NCBI RefSeq assembly: GCF_034424175.1
Contig: NZ_CP139986.1
Span: 4,154,001 to 4,218,000 of the forward strand
Length of the DNA stretch: 64,000 bases
Reading direction: 5' to 3'
DNA from: Kluyvera intermedia
GTDB lineage: Bacteria; Pseudomonadota; Gammaproteobacteria; Enterobacterales; Enterobacteriaceae
Positions 16,885 to 24,830 of this stretch are shown here, one piece after another (position 1 is the first letter of the stretch; each line of letters starts with the position of its first letter). The translations under genes were made by a program, and so were the position numbers. The notes beneath the pieces are model-generated. The model had not been told where the DNA came from and did not search any database. It saw only the letters and a program-made list of their open reading frames with translations.

Positions 16885-18243
16885 TTAATTGAATGAGCCA
16901 GATATATTTGCATCATTAACTCTGAGCTCATACACCATCGTAGCCCCCGGCAATACCTTCGGCGGATACCCCTCATCCCCGTAAGCCAGCGCTGGCGGCA
17001 CCACCATCGTCAGACTCCCGTGATTATTCAGATGTCCGATGGCCTCCCGGAATAATGGTGGGTAGTTTGATAAGGGTTGAGACATCACCTGCTGAGTCAG
17101 CTCCATATCCTGCACAACCGTCCCGTCTGTCAGCAATTCCTTCACCACAATATCCACCACCGCATCCTCCGGGATGGGGCTGTCACCAGCGTACTCCACC
17201 CGGTACCAGAACCCGGCCGTGGACCGCTTCACTCCTTTCTGTTTTTTGAAAGCGTTGACGTAAACCTCATCCCGGAGACGGTTTTCCGCCATCCGCGCTT
17301 CCCGGGTCTGCTCCAGCGACTGTTCCGAATCACTCAGTATCTGCGCCAACTCGACTGCCGGTAACACCAGTTGTCCCTGAAAAGCATCGGTCACCCCGGC
17401 CAACAGAACATCACGTTCCAGAATGACGCCGGACACCTCCCGCTCTTCCACCACCGACAGCAGGTCCGCGCCAAGTGCACTCCCTGCCGCATACGACAGC
17501 CGTTGTTCCTCCGTTGTAATGTCCTCTGCCCGCAGCACTTCCGGTCGTCTCAACTGGAGAGTTTCCAGCCGCGCCTCTGCCAGACGACTCTGCACGGCCA
17601 TCTGGTTCGCCTCCTCCTCTTTAGCCTGCAGCTGTTGCTCTATTCCCTTCAGGTCGGAAGCCTGTGATACCGTCTTTTCCTCAGACGCCTTCAGTTCATT
17701 CTCGCGGCTACGGAGCATGTTCATCACTTCCTGCAGGCGGGAGGCCGCCGCTTTCTCCTGAGGTGTACCTCCCAGCGCTTCCCGGATATTCACAACCGTC
17801 CGCCGGAACAGTCCCAACTCCGGTAGTGGGCGGAGGGTATCAGGTGTCTGCTCGCGGGGTTCGTTGATTTTCGCTTTCGCTGCCGCCAGGGCCTCTTCCC
17901 CTGCCCGTAGTTTTTGTCGGAGTGCAGCAAGTTCCTGAGCCTGCTCCCGGAGCGTGATGCTCTGCTGAGACAGGCGACGCTTTTGCGCGTCAGCCTCCTG
18001 CTGTATGCGCCGGATAACGGATAAATCCGCGGGCATCTGACGTGGCAAATCCGCCTTTTTCTGCTCCTGCGCGGCGGGCTTTTCAGGCTCTCCCGCCGCT
18101 GAAGTATTCTGCCGCTGCTGATGCCACGAATCCGCAAACTGCAGCAAAGCAGGAATACCGTCATCTGCGCCGGCCGGAGGGAGCAGTAATGCGCCCCCGA
18201 GCGCTATCAGTGCCGGAGCGGGTATATGCCGATATGCCGTCAT
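16885..18243 (-). CDS. FKBP-type peptidyl-prolyl isomerase with long coiled coil
   Basis: A 452-residue periplasmic protein. A signal peptide (about 1-26, ALIALGGALLLPPAGA) is followed by a glutamine-rich stretch, a long coiled coil from about 70 to 230 (heptads such as IRRIQQEADAQKRRLSQQSITLREQAQELAALRQKLR), an FKBP N-terminal dimerisation-like domain (LSYAAGSALGADLLSVVEER ... DAFQGQLVLP) and a C-terminal FKBP fold (about 345-445) ending AYGDEGYPPKVLPGATMVYELRV. It resembles FkpA in its C-terminal half, but the coiled coil is much longer. The gene overlaps the lipoprotein gene by four bases. Being lodged between fimbrial adhesin genes suggests a dedicated folding helper; that is inference. 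Confidence 0.82.
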   Translation of the reverse strand: MTAYRHIPAPALIALGGALLLPPAGADDGIPALLQFADSWHQQRQNTSAAGEPEKPAAQEQKKADLPRQMPADLSVIRRIQQEADAQKRRLSQQSITLREQAQELAALRQKLRAGEEALAAAKAKINEPREQTPDTLRPLPELGLFRRTVVNIREALGGTPQEKAAASRLQEVMNMLRSRENELKASEEKTVSQASDLKGIEQQLQAKEEEANQMAVQSRLAEARLETLQLRRPEVLRAEDITTEEQRLSYAAGSALGADLLSVVEEREVSGVILERDVLLAGVTDAFQGQLVLPAVELAQILSDSEQSLEQTREARMAENRLRDEVYVNAFKKQKGVKRSTAGFWYRVEYAGDSPIPEDAVVDIVVKELLTDGTVVQDMELTQQVMSQPLSNYPPLFREAIGHLNNHGSLTMVVPPALAYGDEGYPPKVLPGATMVYELRVNDANISGSFN

Positions 18244-18686
18244 TTTGCCTGCTCTCCCCGGTCAGACAGACCGTTCAGTAAAGCCAGATGGACTTCCGCA
18301 CACAGACGGTTAACCCGGTATCGGTACAGGGCATCAACCGTCTCGCGGATATCGTTTCCCGCCCCATCACGCAGGCCGGAATAATGGGAAATCTCCAGCA
18401 TCAGGGTGTCAAAGCGCGACTGGTAGTCTTTCCGGGGAGAGGCTCCGCTCAGGCGTTGCAGCGCCTCAAGCTCCTTCCTGCACAACTCTAACCGTGACGC
18501 CTCCTTCATCGCAGTCCGCGCCTCCGGAATAGAGATACCCTGTTTCGATGGAACGGAGGGCATCCCGGCCTTCACAGGACTGGTTACTGCAGACCTGACG
18601 GCATTCCTCTGGCAGCCCGTCAGCATCAGCACCAGAAATATGACGGAGCAGGCCATGATTAACGTCACTGGTCTGGTCAATATCAT
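18240..18686 (-). CDS. Putative lipoprotein co-encoded with the FKBP
   Basis: A protein of 148 residues from ATG 18686 (an ATG at 18743 would add 19 residues that do not belong to a signal peptide). The N-terminus MILTRPVTLIMACSVIFLVLMLTGCQ carries a clear lipobox (LTGC), so it is a lipoprotein. The rest is helical (ARTAMKEASRLELCRKELEALQRL, then YQSRFDTLMLEISHYSGLRD and NDIRETVDALYRYRVNRLCAEVHL). No family is recognised. Its stop overlaps the start of the FKBP gene, so the two are translationally coupled and could form one envelope complex. Confidence 0.65.
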   Translation of the reverse strand: MILTRPVTLIMACSVIFLVLMLTGCQRNAVRSAVTSPVKAGMPSVPSKQGISIPEARTAMKEASRLELCRKELEALQRLSGASPRKDYQSRFDTLMLEISHYSGLRDGAGNDIRETVDALYRYRVNRLCAEVHLALLNGLSDRGEQAK

Positions 18687-18961
18687 GCGGGCTAATTCTC
18701 CTTCTAATACACAGTTACCGGAAAGCAGTCGCGGCCCTTCCAACTGTAGTCATCATTTAATGCCTGCTGCGGATGTCCATGGAAAAGCCATCTCTGGGCT
18801 CCCAAATAATCCTCAACAGAATATAAAAACAGCAGCGCTATATCGGTTAATATCCTGGAAACACAAACTATAATCAGCCATCACCTTACCCCATATACAG
18901 ACCAGTAATTTTATCCGGTAAGCAACAGGTATCAATCCTGACAAATAAATACCATAAGGTG

Positions 18962-19669
18962 CTATGGCATTGACTCTTCAATTTTTCCCGAGCAGTATAC
19001 GGACAGATTCGCCTCTCTTTCTTGGTTAGCCACATTGCCTACACTGCTCGTCCTAAAGTCCAGATTAATATCATTTTCTGGTGTACAGAAAAAACTTCCA
19101 AGTGGAAGTATTGGTGGGGAAAGAGAAGCATCTCGACAATTGAGATCTCCCTTGGAAATAACCGAGCCATAAGTTGGTGGAAAAAATGGAACTACTGTTA
19201 GCACCGCTAAAACACAAATTCGCTCTCCTGGGATCCAGCCTTCTGGCAAAGGAAGAAGTTGACCTGCACTGTAAATACCATGAACACTGGAAAATGTTCT
19301 ATCCCAGGTTATGTCATTAGAAGTTATTGCAGACGTCCTACGATGGGCATGAATCAAATTAACCGCCACACCATTAACCATTCGAGAAATATAAAACCCT
19401 TCATATAACGTAACGTTTTTACTCTCCGAAGTCGTACCTTTTATTGTCCCCAGGCATGGATGCACAGTGCCATCCATGGTATTAAGATAAGTTGCTTGGT
19501 CACATACAATAGATTTCAGAAAAACAGTAAAATATCGATATTCACCATCAATCTTTATTGTGTTGGCATAATATACATATACATTAACACGAGACGTCAG
19601 CAATACTCCTAAACGGGCAATAATAATCCAGGTGTGTTTTTTTAGAAAAATAGTTAACATGATGTTCAT
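18962..19669 (-). pseudogene. Fimbrial tip adhesin, C-terminally truncated
   Basis: A 235-residue frame that resembles a two-domain adhesin: an N-terminal domain (about 40-185) then a pilin domain starting FFCTPENDINLDFRTSSVGNVANQEREANLSVYCSG. The pilin domain stops right after its second cysteine, lacking about 65 residues including the final strand that a subunit needs for chaperone and polymer contacts; compare the intact adhesin at 16012-16860. The N-terminus (MNIMLTIFLKKHTWIIIARLGVLLTSRVNVYVYYA) is a poor signal peptide without a cleavage box. I see no continuation in the other frames downstream. It is probably inactive, though a functional short form cannot be excluded. Confidence 0.6.
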
Positions 19670-19678
19670 CCGAATATC

Positions 19679-20203
19679 CTACTGATAAAAAGCCCTGAGC
19701 GTGGCCTTTGCCGTAAAATCTCCTTCTGTCAACTCCACTCCATCCCGCTGAACCAGCACTGCCTCAATTTCCGGCAACGTTGTGCCGTTCACCTTAATCG
19801 CTTTATCCAGTGTGAATGCCTGACCACCTGCAAATAATTTCACCCCCAGGTCCGGCTTCTCAGTGGTCACAACGGTGGCCTTGTCCGCATCAAATCCGGC
19901 ATCGGTTCCGTACACGCTGAGCATCAGTTGCCAGCTGTGTGAGCTATCTCCACATTCCAGATTCAACGGAACCGGCTGCCGGTAGATACCACTCGCCACT
20001 TTCTTCACCCCGATATTGTCACCAAACGATACCTCAATCGTCTTATCATCGTTCAGTGAGCACGGAGGAGGGATAATAACCGTTCCGATAAACTCCAGGT
20101 TTTCCCCCTCCGCTGCTGTCACGACCGGGGAAATAAACAGGCAATACAATACCCATACCGCCATACTTTTTCGGCGAGCTGAGCGCATTGTTTTCATCAA
20201 CAT
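19679..20203 (-). CDS. Minor fimbrial subunit (MrpG/PapF-like)
   Basis: A 174-residue pilin with a signal peptide (cleavage likely after VVTAAEG) and the fimbrial fold: IIPPPCSLNDDKTIEVSFGDNIGV, second cysteine in NLECGDSS, and the C-terminal beta strand TAKATLRAFYQ ending in the penultimate aromatic residue typical of donor-strand subunits. It precedes the truncated adhesin gene by nine bases, the place of the adaptor subunit in P and MR/P pili, so it probably links the tip adhesin to the fibre. Confidence 0.82.
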   Translation of the reverse strand: MLMKTMRSARRKSMAVWVLYCLFISPVVTAAEGENLEFIGTVIIPPPCSLNDDKTIEVSFGDNIGVKKVASGIYRQPVPLNLECGDSSHSWQLMLSVYGTDAGFDADKATVVTTEKPDLGVKLFAGGQAFTLDKAIKVNGTTLPEIEAVLVQRDGVELTEGDFTAKATLRAFYQ

Positions 20204-20228
20204 GTTTGTATCCTCATCATCCCGGTCA

Positions 20229-20726
20229 TTACGGGTAGTCTATGGCAAAAGTGGTTCCGGCCCTGAACGCTCCCCCTGCCAGGTCAGTAGATAAAGCCAC
20301 CAAGGACGCACTCATAACCACCACACCTTTACTGTACATTGAGGGGATAAGTTCAAACCATTTATTTGGTGCAATGGGCCAGGCTTCACCTTTCATATAA
20401 ATACTGATACCCAGTCCATCCACCCCGGTATCAAACGTCGTATCAGCCCAGATGCCATAACCCGGTGTACCAGAAATCCGGAAGCGAAGATTTTGTTCAA
20501 CAGCGCATTGCACTTTGATTTCAAAGTTTCTGGTGTAATCCGGTGTGTTTATCCCGCTCATCAGCACGTCACCAAAATCCACGGTATACATCTCTCCGTC
20601 ATTGATAACACACGGGGGTGCCTCAATCAGTGTTCCCCGGAACTGAATATCGGCATCAGCCTGTACCAGACCCGGAAGACCGGTCATAGCAGAAGCCAGA
20701 ATGCCTGCCAGTACTGTTCGTTTCAT
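20229..20726 (-). CDS. Minor fimbrial subunit (MrpF-like)
   Basis: A 165-residue exported pilin: signal peptide MKRTVLAGILASAMTGLPGLVQA, then DADIQFRGTLIEAPPCVINDGEMYTVDFGDVLMSGINT, a second cysteine in IKVQCAVEQN and a C-terminal strand GTTFAIDYP. Family recognition rests on the PPC.IN......DFG pattern. It sits between two further minor pilin genes and is preceded by AGGAG. Probable tip-fibrillum component. Confidence 0.82.
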   Translation of the reverse strand: MKRTVLAGILASAMTGLPGLVQADADIQFRGTLIEAPPCVINDGEMYTVDFGDVLMSGINTPDYTRNFEIKVQCAVEQNLRFRISGTPGYGIWADTTFDTGVDGLGISIYMKGEAWPIAPNKWFELIPSMYSKGVVVMSASLVALSTDLAGGAFRAGTTFAIDYP

Positions 20727-20738
20727 ATCCTGCTCCTG

Positions 20739-21281
20739 TCACTGGTAGGCGATGACCAGAGTACCGTTACCGCTAAAATCTCCCGCCGTCAGCCTGGTTC
20801 CGTCCTGAGCCACTGGCACCGCATATAACAATGGCTCACTCCCCGGACCGTCGTAATCAAAATTAACCTGCGTGGCCGCCACTGTCGTCACGCCCGTATT
20901 CAGGGGTGTGCTGTCGTGATACAACTGAATGCCCAGCCCGGTCCGGTTGGTATAAATCAGCCCTGAGCCAAACCCCGCCTGCTGACCGGTTACGGAGACT
21001 TTCAGTTTGGGTTTAGCCAGCCCGGTGCAGACCATTTTGTACTCCAGCTTTGTCTTTTTATAACTGACCCCGTCCAGCTTATGGATTTCAACGTCATCAC
21101 CAAAATTCACTGTAACCACACCATTGCCGTTCACCGTGCATTGAGGGGCATCCACAACCGTACCGGTAATAGTCAATGTTGATGTATCTCCCTGCTGTAC
21201 GGCGAAAACGAATGCCGACGGTACTATCATCAATAGTAGAAAGGCAGGCAGAGTGGACAAAAGAAAGCGAGCGACCATCAC
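20739..21281 (-). CDS. Minor fimbrial subunit (MrpE-like)
   Basis: A 180-residue pilin with a signal peptide (about 1-28) and the motif TITGTVVDAPQCTVNGNGVVTVNFGDDVEIHKLDGVSYKK, second cysteine in KMVCTGLAKP, and C-terminal strand GNGTLVIAYQ. Its start overlaps the stop of the second chaperone gene by four bases (ATGA), so the chaperone and this set of subunits are translated together. Confidence 0.82.
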   Translation of the reverse strand: MMVARFLLSTLPAFLLLMIVPSAFVFAVQQGDTSTLTITGTVVDAPQCTVNGNGVVTVNFGDDVEIHKLDGVSYKKTKLEYKMVCTGLAKPKLKVSVTGQQAGFGSGLIYTNRTGLGIQLYHDSTPLNTGVTTVAATQVNFDYDGPGSEPLLYAVPVAQDGTRLTAGDFSGNGTLVIAYQ

Positions 21282-22075
21282 TCCTCCTTCGCCCTGAACG
21301 GCGCCACGGTTGTCCGCCCGTCCGCCTGTGCCAGCGCCGGCACAATCACCTTCCCGGCTTTACAGCTGTTACCACTGCAGCTAAAGGGCAGCAGTCGCTG
21401 GCCACCAAAATCATTGACGAACATCAGTACCGGCGTATTACCGTACTGTACCGCGGGCAGCGTCAGCGTCTCTTTCGGCGCCACCATGACCGGCTCAAAC
21501 CCAGCCAGTCCAGCTCCCTTCTCGATGCTGCGCCCTTCCACAAAAGTGAAATGGTACGGGGTCGAGTTATTCAGAATGTATTTCCCCCCCTGACGGCTCA
21601 GCGTGAGCGTCTCTGTTCCCGGTACTGTATCCAGCATCGGGTCGACCTTCAGCCCTTTCGGACGATAGAACAGCTTCATCCGGGTCTGCATTGCCAGCGT
21701 CAGGACGTTCGCTTTCTCCGATTTTGGCGGAATTTCACGCAGGTTGAAGTAGAACACGCTCTCCCGGTCTTTCGGCAGAGAGGCTGTTTCTGGCAACGAC
21801 TGAACACGCACCTGCGTCTTCCCGTCAGCCTCCACTCGCTGCAACGGCGGCAACACCATCAGGGGACCGGTTAATTTTTTTTCCTGCTCATCTTCCAGCC
21901 ACGCCTGGGCCAGATACGGATTCTGCGTACTGCGGTTGGCCACGTTAACACTGATGGCGTTCTCACCTTCGTTAAACACCAGACGTGAACGGTCCACGGT
22001 CAGTGCCGCCTGTCCGGCCGTTACTCCCGTCAGCAATAATGCCACTCCGGCAGCAATATCTCGTTTCATTCTCAT
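21278..22075 (-). CDS. Periplasmic fimbrial chaperone 2 (PapD-like)
   Basis: A 265-residue chaperone from ATG 22075 (the frame is open to 22144, but the first 23 residues overlap the preceding gene and are not signal-like). Signal peptide to AGQA, then ALTVDRSRLVFNEGENAISVNVANRS, PYLAQAWLED, the subunit-binding DRESVFYFNLREIPPKSEKANVLTLAMQTRMKLFYRP and a C-terminal domain with the disulphide pattern FSCSGNSC. The short F1-G1 region is of the PapD (FGS) kind. It is the second chaperone of the same operon, the first being at 24831; each precedes its own set of minor pilins. Confidence 0.88.
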   Translation of the reverse strand: MRMKRDIAAGVALLLTGVTAGQAALTVDRSRLVFNEGENAISVNVANRSTQNPYLAQAWLEDEQEKKLTGPLMVLPPLQRVEADGKTQVRVQSLPETASLPKDRESVFYFNLREIPPKSEKANVLTLAMQTRMKLFYRPKGLKVDPMLDTVPGTETLTLSRQGGKYILNNSTPYHFTFVEGRSIEKGAGLAGFEPVMVAPKETLTLPAVQYGNTPVLMFVNDFGGQRLLPFSCSGNSCKAGKVIVPALAQADGRTTVAPFRAKEE

Positions 22076-22098
22076 CTCATTGGATCCTGTTTTCGCCT

Positions 22099-22662
22099 TC
22101 AGGCTACCGACCGCCGGATATTCTCGAATTCCGGCTCCTGGCACAGATATCGCCGGTCCAGCCAGAACAGCAACCGCAGCCGGACCAGTAACGAGGCGCG
22201 GTCTCCGGCCCCGACTTTTTGCATCAGCCGCAGTTTCAGCTGGCTGTCCCGCTTACTGCCCCGCTCGCCGGGCAACCCCAGTAATAATCGGCAGGCCACC
22301 GCCAGCTCATCATCAGACAAGCGGATACTGTACCGGGTCGACGGCGCATCTCCCAGGTCCCGGTGCGACAGCCATTCCAACCGGTACCGTAGGTAACTCC
22401 GAACCTGATCCAGGGACATACTGTTATCCAGAAACACCACCTGTTTCGGGCACAGCAGCCCTGACAGCGCCATCAGCTGCCGCTGTCCTCCGACCATCAG
22501 GGTGATCCCGTCAGACAGGCCGGGATTACAACTCCAGGCCAGCAGATAACGCATATCCGGGAACGACAGGATACTGACCGCGATCTGTGGCCGGATATCT
22601 TCCAGCAGTGCCCGGAGCCCGGCCTCCACGTAACCGTCGACTGCCGGGGATAGCGTCAGCAT
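22099..22662 (-). CDS. LuxR-like (FimW-type) transcriptional regulator, tentative
   Basis: A 187-residue cytoplasmic protein. The C-terminal part, YSIRLSDDELAVACRLLLGLPG ... SQLKLRLMQKVGAGDRASLLVRLRLLFWL, follows the layout of a LuxR/GerE helix-turn-helix with a degenerate recognition region. The N-terminal half (AVSILSFPDMRYLLAWSCNPGLSDGITLMVGG... PKQVVFLDNS) looks like a receiver-derived domain lacking the phosphoacceptor set. Salmonella fim carries comparable genes (fimW, fimY) next to an EAL gene. It overlaps the PapI-like gene by seven bases. Family assignment by eye only. Confidence 0.55.
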   Translation of the reverse strand: MLTLSPAVDGYVEAGLRALLEDIRPQIAVSILSFPDMRYLLAWSCNPGLSDGITLMVGGQRQLMALSGLLCPKQVVFLDNSMSLDQVRSYLRYRLEWLSHRDLGDAPSTRYSIRLSDDELAVACRLLLGLPGERGSKRDSQLKLRLMQKVGAGDRASLLVRLRLLFWLDRRYLCQEPEFENIRRSVA

Positions 22663-22901
22663 AAGCGCTTCCAGTAGCGCGTTTTTCCACGTCCACTGCT
22701 CTCACCATTCAGCGTACTGCTGTTAACCTGACCCTGCGCCTGTAAATTCAGCAGTCGCAGACGGGCCAGATACACGCTGATATCCAGACGGTCGGCCACT
22801 TCCCGGGAGCTGTTCCACTCCAGGCCACTCTGGTGCAGATGAGCCAGTAATGACAGACACTGCTGGCTCTGCTGTTGTAATACTTCACTGTTTTTACGCA
22901 T
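22656..22901 (-). CDS. PapI/FaeA-like regulator inside the fimbrial operon
   Basis: An 81-residue winged-helix protein: QQCLSLLAHLHQSGLEWNSSREVADRLDISVYLARLRLLNLQAQGQVNSSTLNGESSGRGKTRYWKR. The helix pair REVADRLDISVYLARLRLLNLQ and the final YW match PapI and FaeA, partners of Lrp in phase switching. In pap the papI gene lies upstream and divergent from the pilin genes; here it lies in the middle of the operon between the EAL and LuxR-like genes. AGGAGAG precedes the start. Confidence 0.72.
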   Translation of the reverse strand: MRKNSEVLQQQSQQCLSLLAHLHQSGLEWNSSREVADRLDISVYLARLRLLNLQAQGQVNSSTLNGESSGRGKTRYWKRLC

Positions 22902-22920
22902 TTACCCTCTCCTTTTTCCG

Positions 22921-23622
22921 TCAGAGGCAGAACGCCACCTCGCGCTCCGGCCACAAATAGCCCTGTCCCCACTCTGCTCCGCTTGCCCGGGCCCGGAGCA
23001 GGACGGCCTCCGTCTCAATACCTTCCACCAGAACCTGCCGCCCCAGATGCCTCGCCTGCTTTACCAGCGCCGGCAGGGTTTGTCGTTGTAGCTCATCCCG
23101 GTCGGTTTTCACCCCGTCAAACCACCAGGTCTCCGCCGCCAGGCCGGCCTGCACCGCCGGCGTCAGGTCATCCAGCCAGACTCGCCAGCCTGACATCCGC
23201 AGGCGCCGGATCTGAGTACGGAGCATCTCGCGCTGCGCGGGGTCTAGTGTCAGCAGGGTGGCCGGATCCTGCACTTCAATGACCATATTGCGTCGATAGC
23301 AGAGTCGGATCTGCTTCAACCGGCGAAAACAGGCAGCATCGTTCAGTACACGCACCGGCAGGTTCAGGAAGAACAGTCCCTTCTCCTCCCCCTTCAGCCG
23401 GTGTAACGCCTCCATCTGTCGCAGGAACAACAGCAGGTGGGCCTCCGCGCTCAGGGCCTGAAAGAAATCGTCATGCCCCTCCCCCGTGCTCAGCTTTGCC
23501 AGAACTTCATATCCCAGGCACTGGCTGGCCTGGAGATCGACCAGAGGTTGCAGACGCATCCCTTTTACTGCGGTCAGCATCCTGATATCTTCCTGCGTTT
23601 GCGTCTGTCGGATCCTCATCAT
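22921..23622 (-). CDS. EAL-domain c-di-GMP phosphodiesterase-like protein
   Basis: A 233-residue stand-alone EAL domain without sensor or membrane part. Catalytic-site equivalents are present: Glu39 in GYEVLAKL (EVL rather than EAL, and Lys in place of the usual Arg), Asn87 (FLNLP), Glu116 (VIEVQD), Asp151-Asp152 (WLDDLT), Lys172 (FDGVKTD), Glu200 and Glu203 (VEGIET) and Gln220 (WGQGYLW). All metal-binding acids are kept, so activity is possible though the motif is off-consensus. It resembles the EAL protein next to Salmonella fim genes. Two starts are in tandem (23622 and 23619) behind GGAGG. Likely lowers c-di-GMP or acts as a protein-binding regulator of fimbriation. Confidence 0.82.
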   Translation of the reverse strand: MMRIRQTQTQEDIRMLTAVKGMRLQPLVDLQASQCLGYEVLAKLSTGEGHDDFFQALSAEAHLLLFLRQMEALHRLKGEEKGLFFLNLPVRVLNDAACFRRLKQIRLCYRRNMVIEVQDPATLLTLDPAQREMLRTQIRRLRMSGWRVWLDDLTPAVQAGLAAETWWFDGVKTDRDELQRQTLPALVKQARHLGRQVLVEGIETEAVLLRARASGAEWGQGYLWPEREVAFCL

Positions 23623-23636
23623 CCACCTCCGGATAC

Positions 23637-24197
23637 TTACTCATACTGCAGTGAGAACGTCACCACCGACTGGAATTCCCCTTCCGTCACCGCTTTCCCG
23701 GCGGTGGACTGAACTCGGGCCTGCCAGGTTAACTGTACGTCGCCCGGTGCCAGGGGCCGCCATGACTGCGCCCCATCCGGCGTCACCGGGTGGCCTTCAC
23801 TGTCGGTGATAGCCAGCGCGATCCCCCTAGCCTGTCCCGTCACAGCAAACAACGCGGGCTCGGTGGCATCCTTTTCACCGTAAAACGTCACCGAGACTTT
23901 TTCACCCAGTGTCAGGTCACAGTCTTTCAGTAAAATGTGAAAGGTCTCCGGTGCCGACTGGTCATGATTGATAAAGGTTTTTGACGCAATGGCCCCAAAA
24001 TCGACGGTCTGATCTTCAGAGTCCACATCCACCTGACAGGGATCGGCGACCAGCGTCCCGCTGAATTCCACATCGGTATCGGCCATCACCGGGATCACGC
24101 CGGCCATGCTGAGCATCGTGCCGGATACCAGGCCCTTCAACCCCTTGGCCACCCAGTCCGGGCCGGTTCGCCGCGTTTGTCGTTTTCTGCTCATCAT
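23637..24197 (-). CDS. Minor fimbrial subunit
   Basis: A 186-residue pilin with a long positively charged start (MMSRKRQTRRTGPDWVAK) before the hydrophobic signal core and cleavage after VMA. The mature part shows DTDVEFSGTLVADPCQVDVDSEDQTVDFGAI, a second cysteine in LLKDCDLTLG and a C-terminal strand FQSVVTFSLQYE. The start overlaps the stop of the preceding subunit gene (ATGATG context). Closest in plan to PapK/PapE-type or MrpB-type subunits. Confidence 0.8.
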   Translation of the reverse strand: MMSRKRQTRRTGPDWVAKGLKGLVSGTMLSMAGVIPVMADTDVEFSGTLVADPCQVDVDSEDQTVDFGAIASKTFINHDQSAPETFHILLKDCDLTLGEKVSVTFYGEKDATEPALFAVTGQARGIALAITDSEGHPVTPDGAQSWRPLAPGDVQLTWQARVQSTAGKAVTEGEFQSVVTFSLQYE

Positions 24198-24820
24198 TCA
24201 TACTCCAGGTCAATATGGACCACTGAGTACCATTCTCCCGGTACCAGCGGCTGCGCTTTACGCCACAGCTGCGCCTGCAACATCAGGTCATTGCGTCCCG
24301 GTGACAGCGGTATTGCCCGCCCGGTCATATCCGGAGATAACAGCGTCCCGTCCTGCTCCGCCAAGCGGAGTGCCACCCCAAGTGCGCCTCCGCGTACCCG
24401 AAAAAACCGACGGTCATCAGGATCGGCCACCCCGGTAACCCGCATTCTCACGCCACTCTGCCCTGAGAGCCACAGAGCTCCACGCATCGACTGACGGTCC
24501 TCCAGGGCATGACGCCCTCCGGGACATCCATCTAGCTTCACCGCCACCACCACGGGTACCGTGACATCACCGGTCTGTTTCAGGTCAAACAGCGGGGTCC
24601 GGCCCAGAGAAATCTCCTGCTCCTGTGACTCCGGCATCAGGATACAGGGGGTACTGACCAAACTGCCGGTCACGTCCACCCGGCCGTTCAGCCCGTCAAT
24701 CAGCGGAGGTAATTCCCGGGTGGTATGGCTGCTCACGGACAGAGCGACAAGAGGCAGGGTCGCCACCAGGGCGACCAGCCATAGCCTGCGATTCGTTTGT
24801 CTTTCCGTGCCTGCGATCAT
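24194..24820 (-). CDS. Minor fimbrial subunit with N-terminal extension
   Basis: A 208-residue protein from ATG 24820 (the frame is open to 24874, but the chosen start has GAGGA seven bases upstream and begins a signal-anchor-like segment RRLWLVALVATLPLVALSVSS). Pilin hallmarks are VDVTGSLVSTPCILMPESQEQEISLG, a second cysteine in VKLDGCPGG and the final strand YSVVHIDLEYE. It contains two basic inserts (HALEDRQSMRGALW and DPDDRRFFRVRGG) not usual in minor pilins. It lies 10 bases downstream of the first chaperone gene. Confidence 0.78.
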   Translation of the reverse strand: MIAGTERQTNRRLWLVALVATLPLVALSVSSHTTRELPPLIDGLNGRVDVTGSLVSTPCILMPESQEQEISLGRTPLFDLKQTGDVTVPVVVAVKLDGCPGGRHALEDRQSMRGALWLSGQSGVRMRVTGVADPDDRRFFRVRGGALGVALRLAEQDGTLLSPDMTGRAIPLSPGRNDLMLQAQLWRKAQPLVPGEWYSVVHIDLEYE

Positions 24821-24830
24821 CCCCTTGTCC

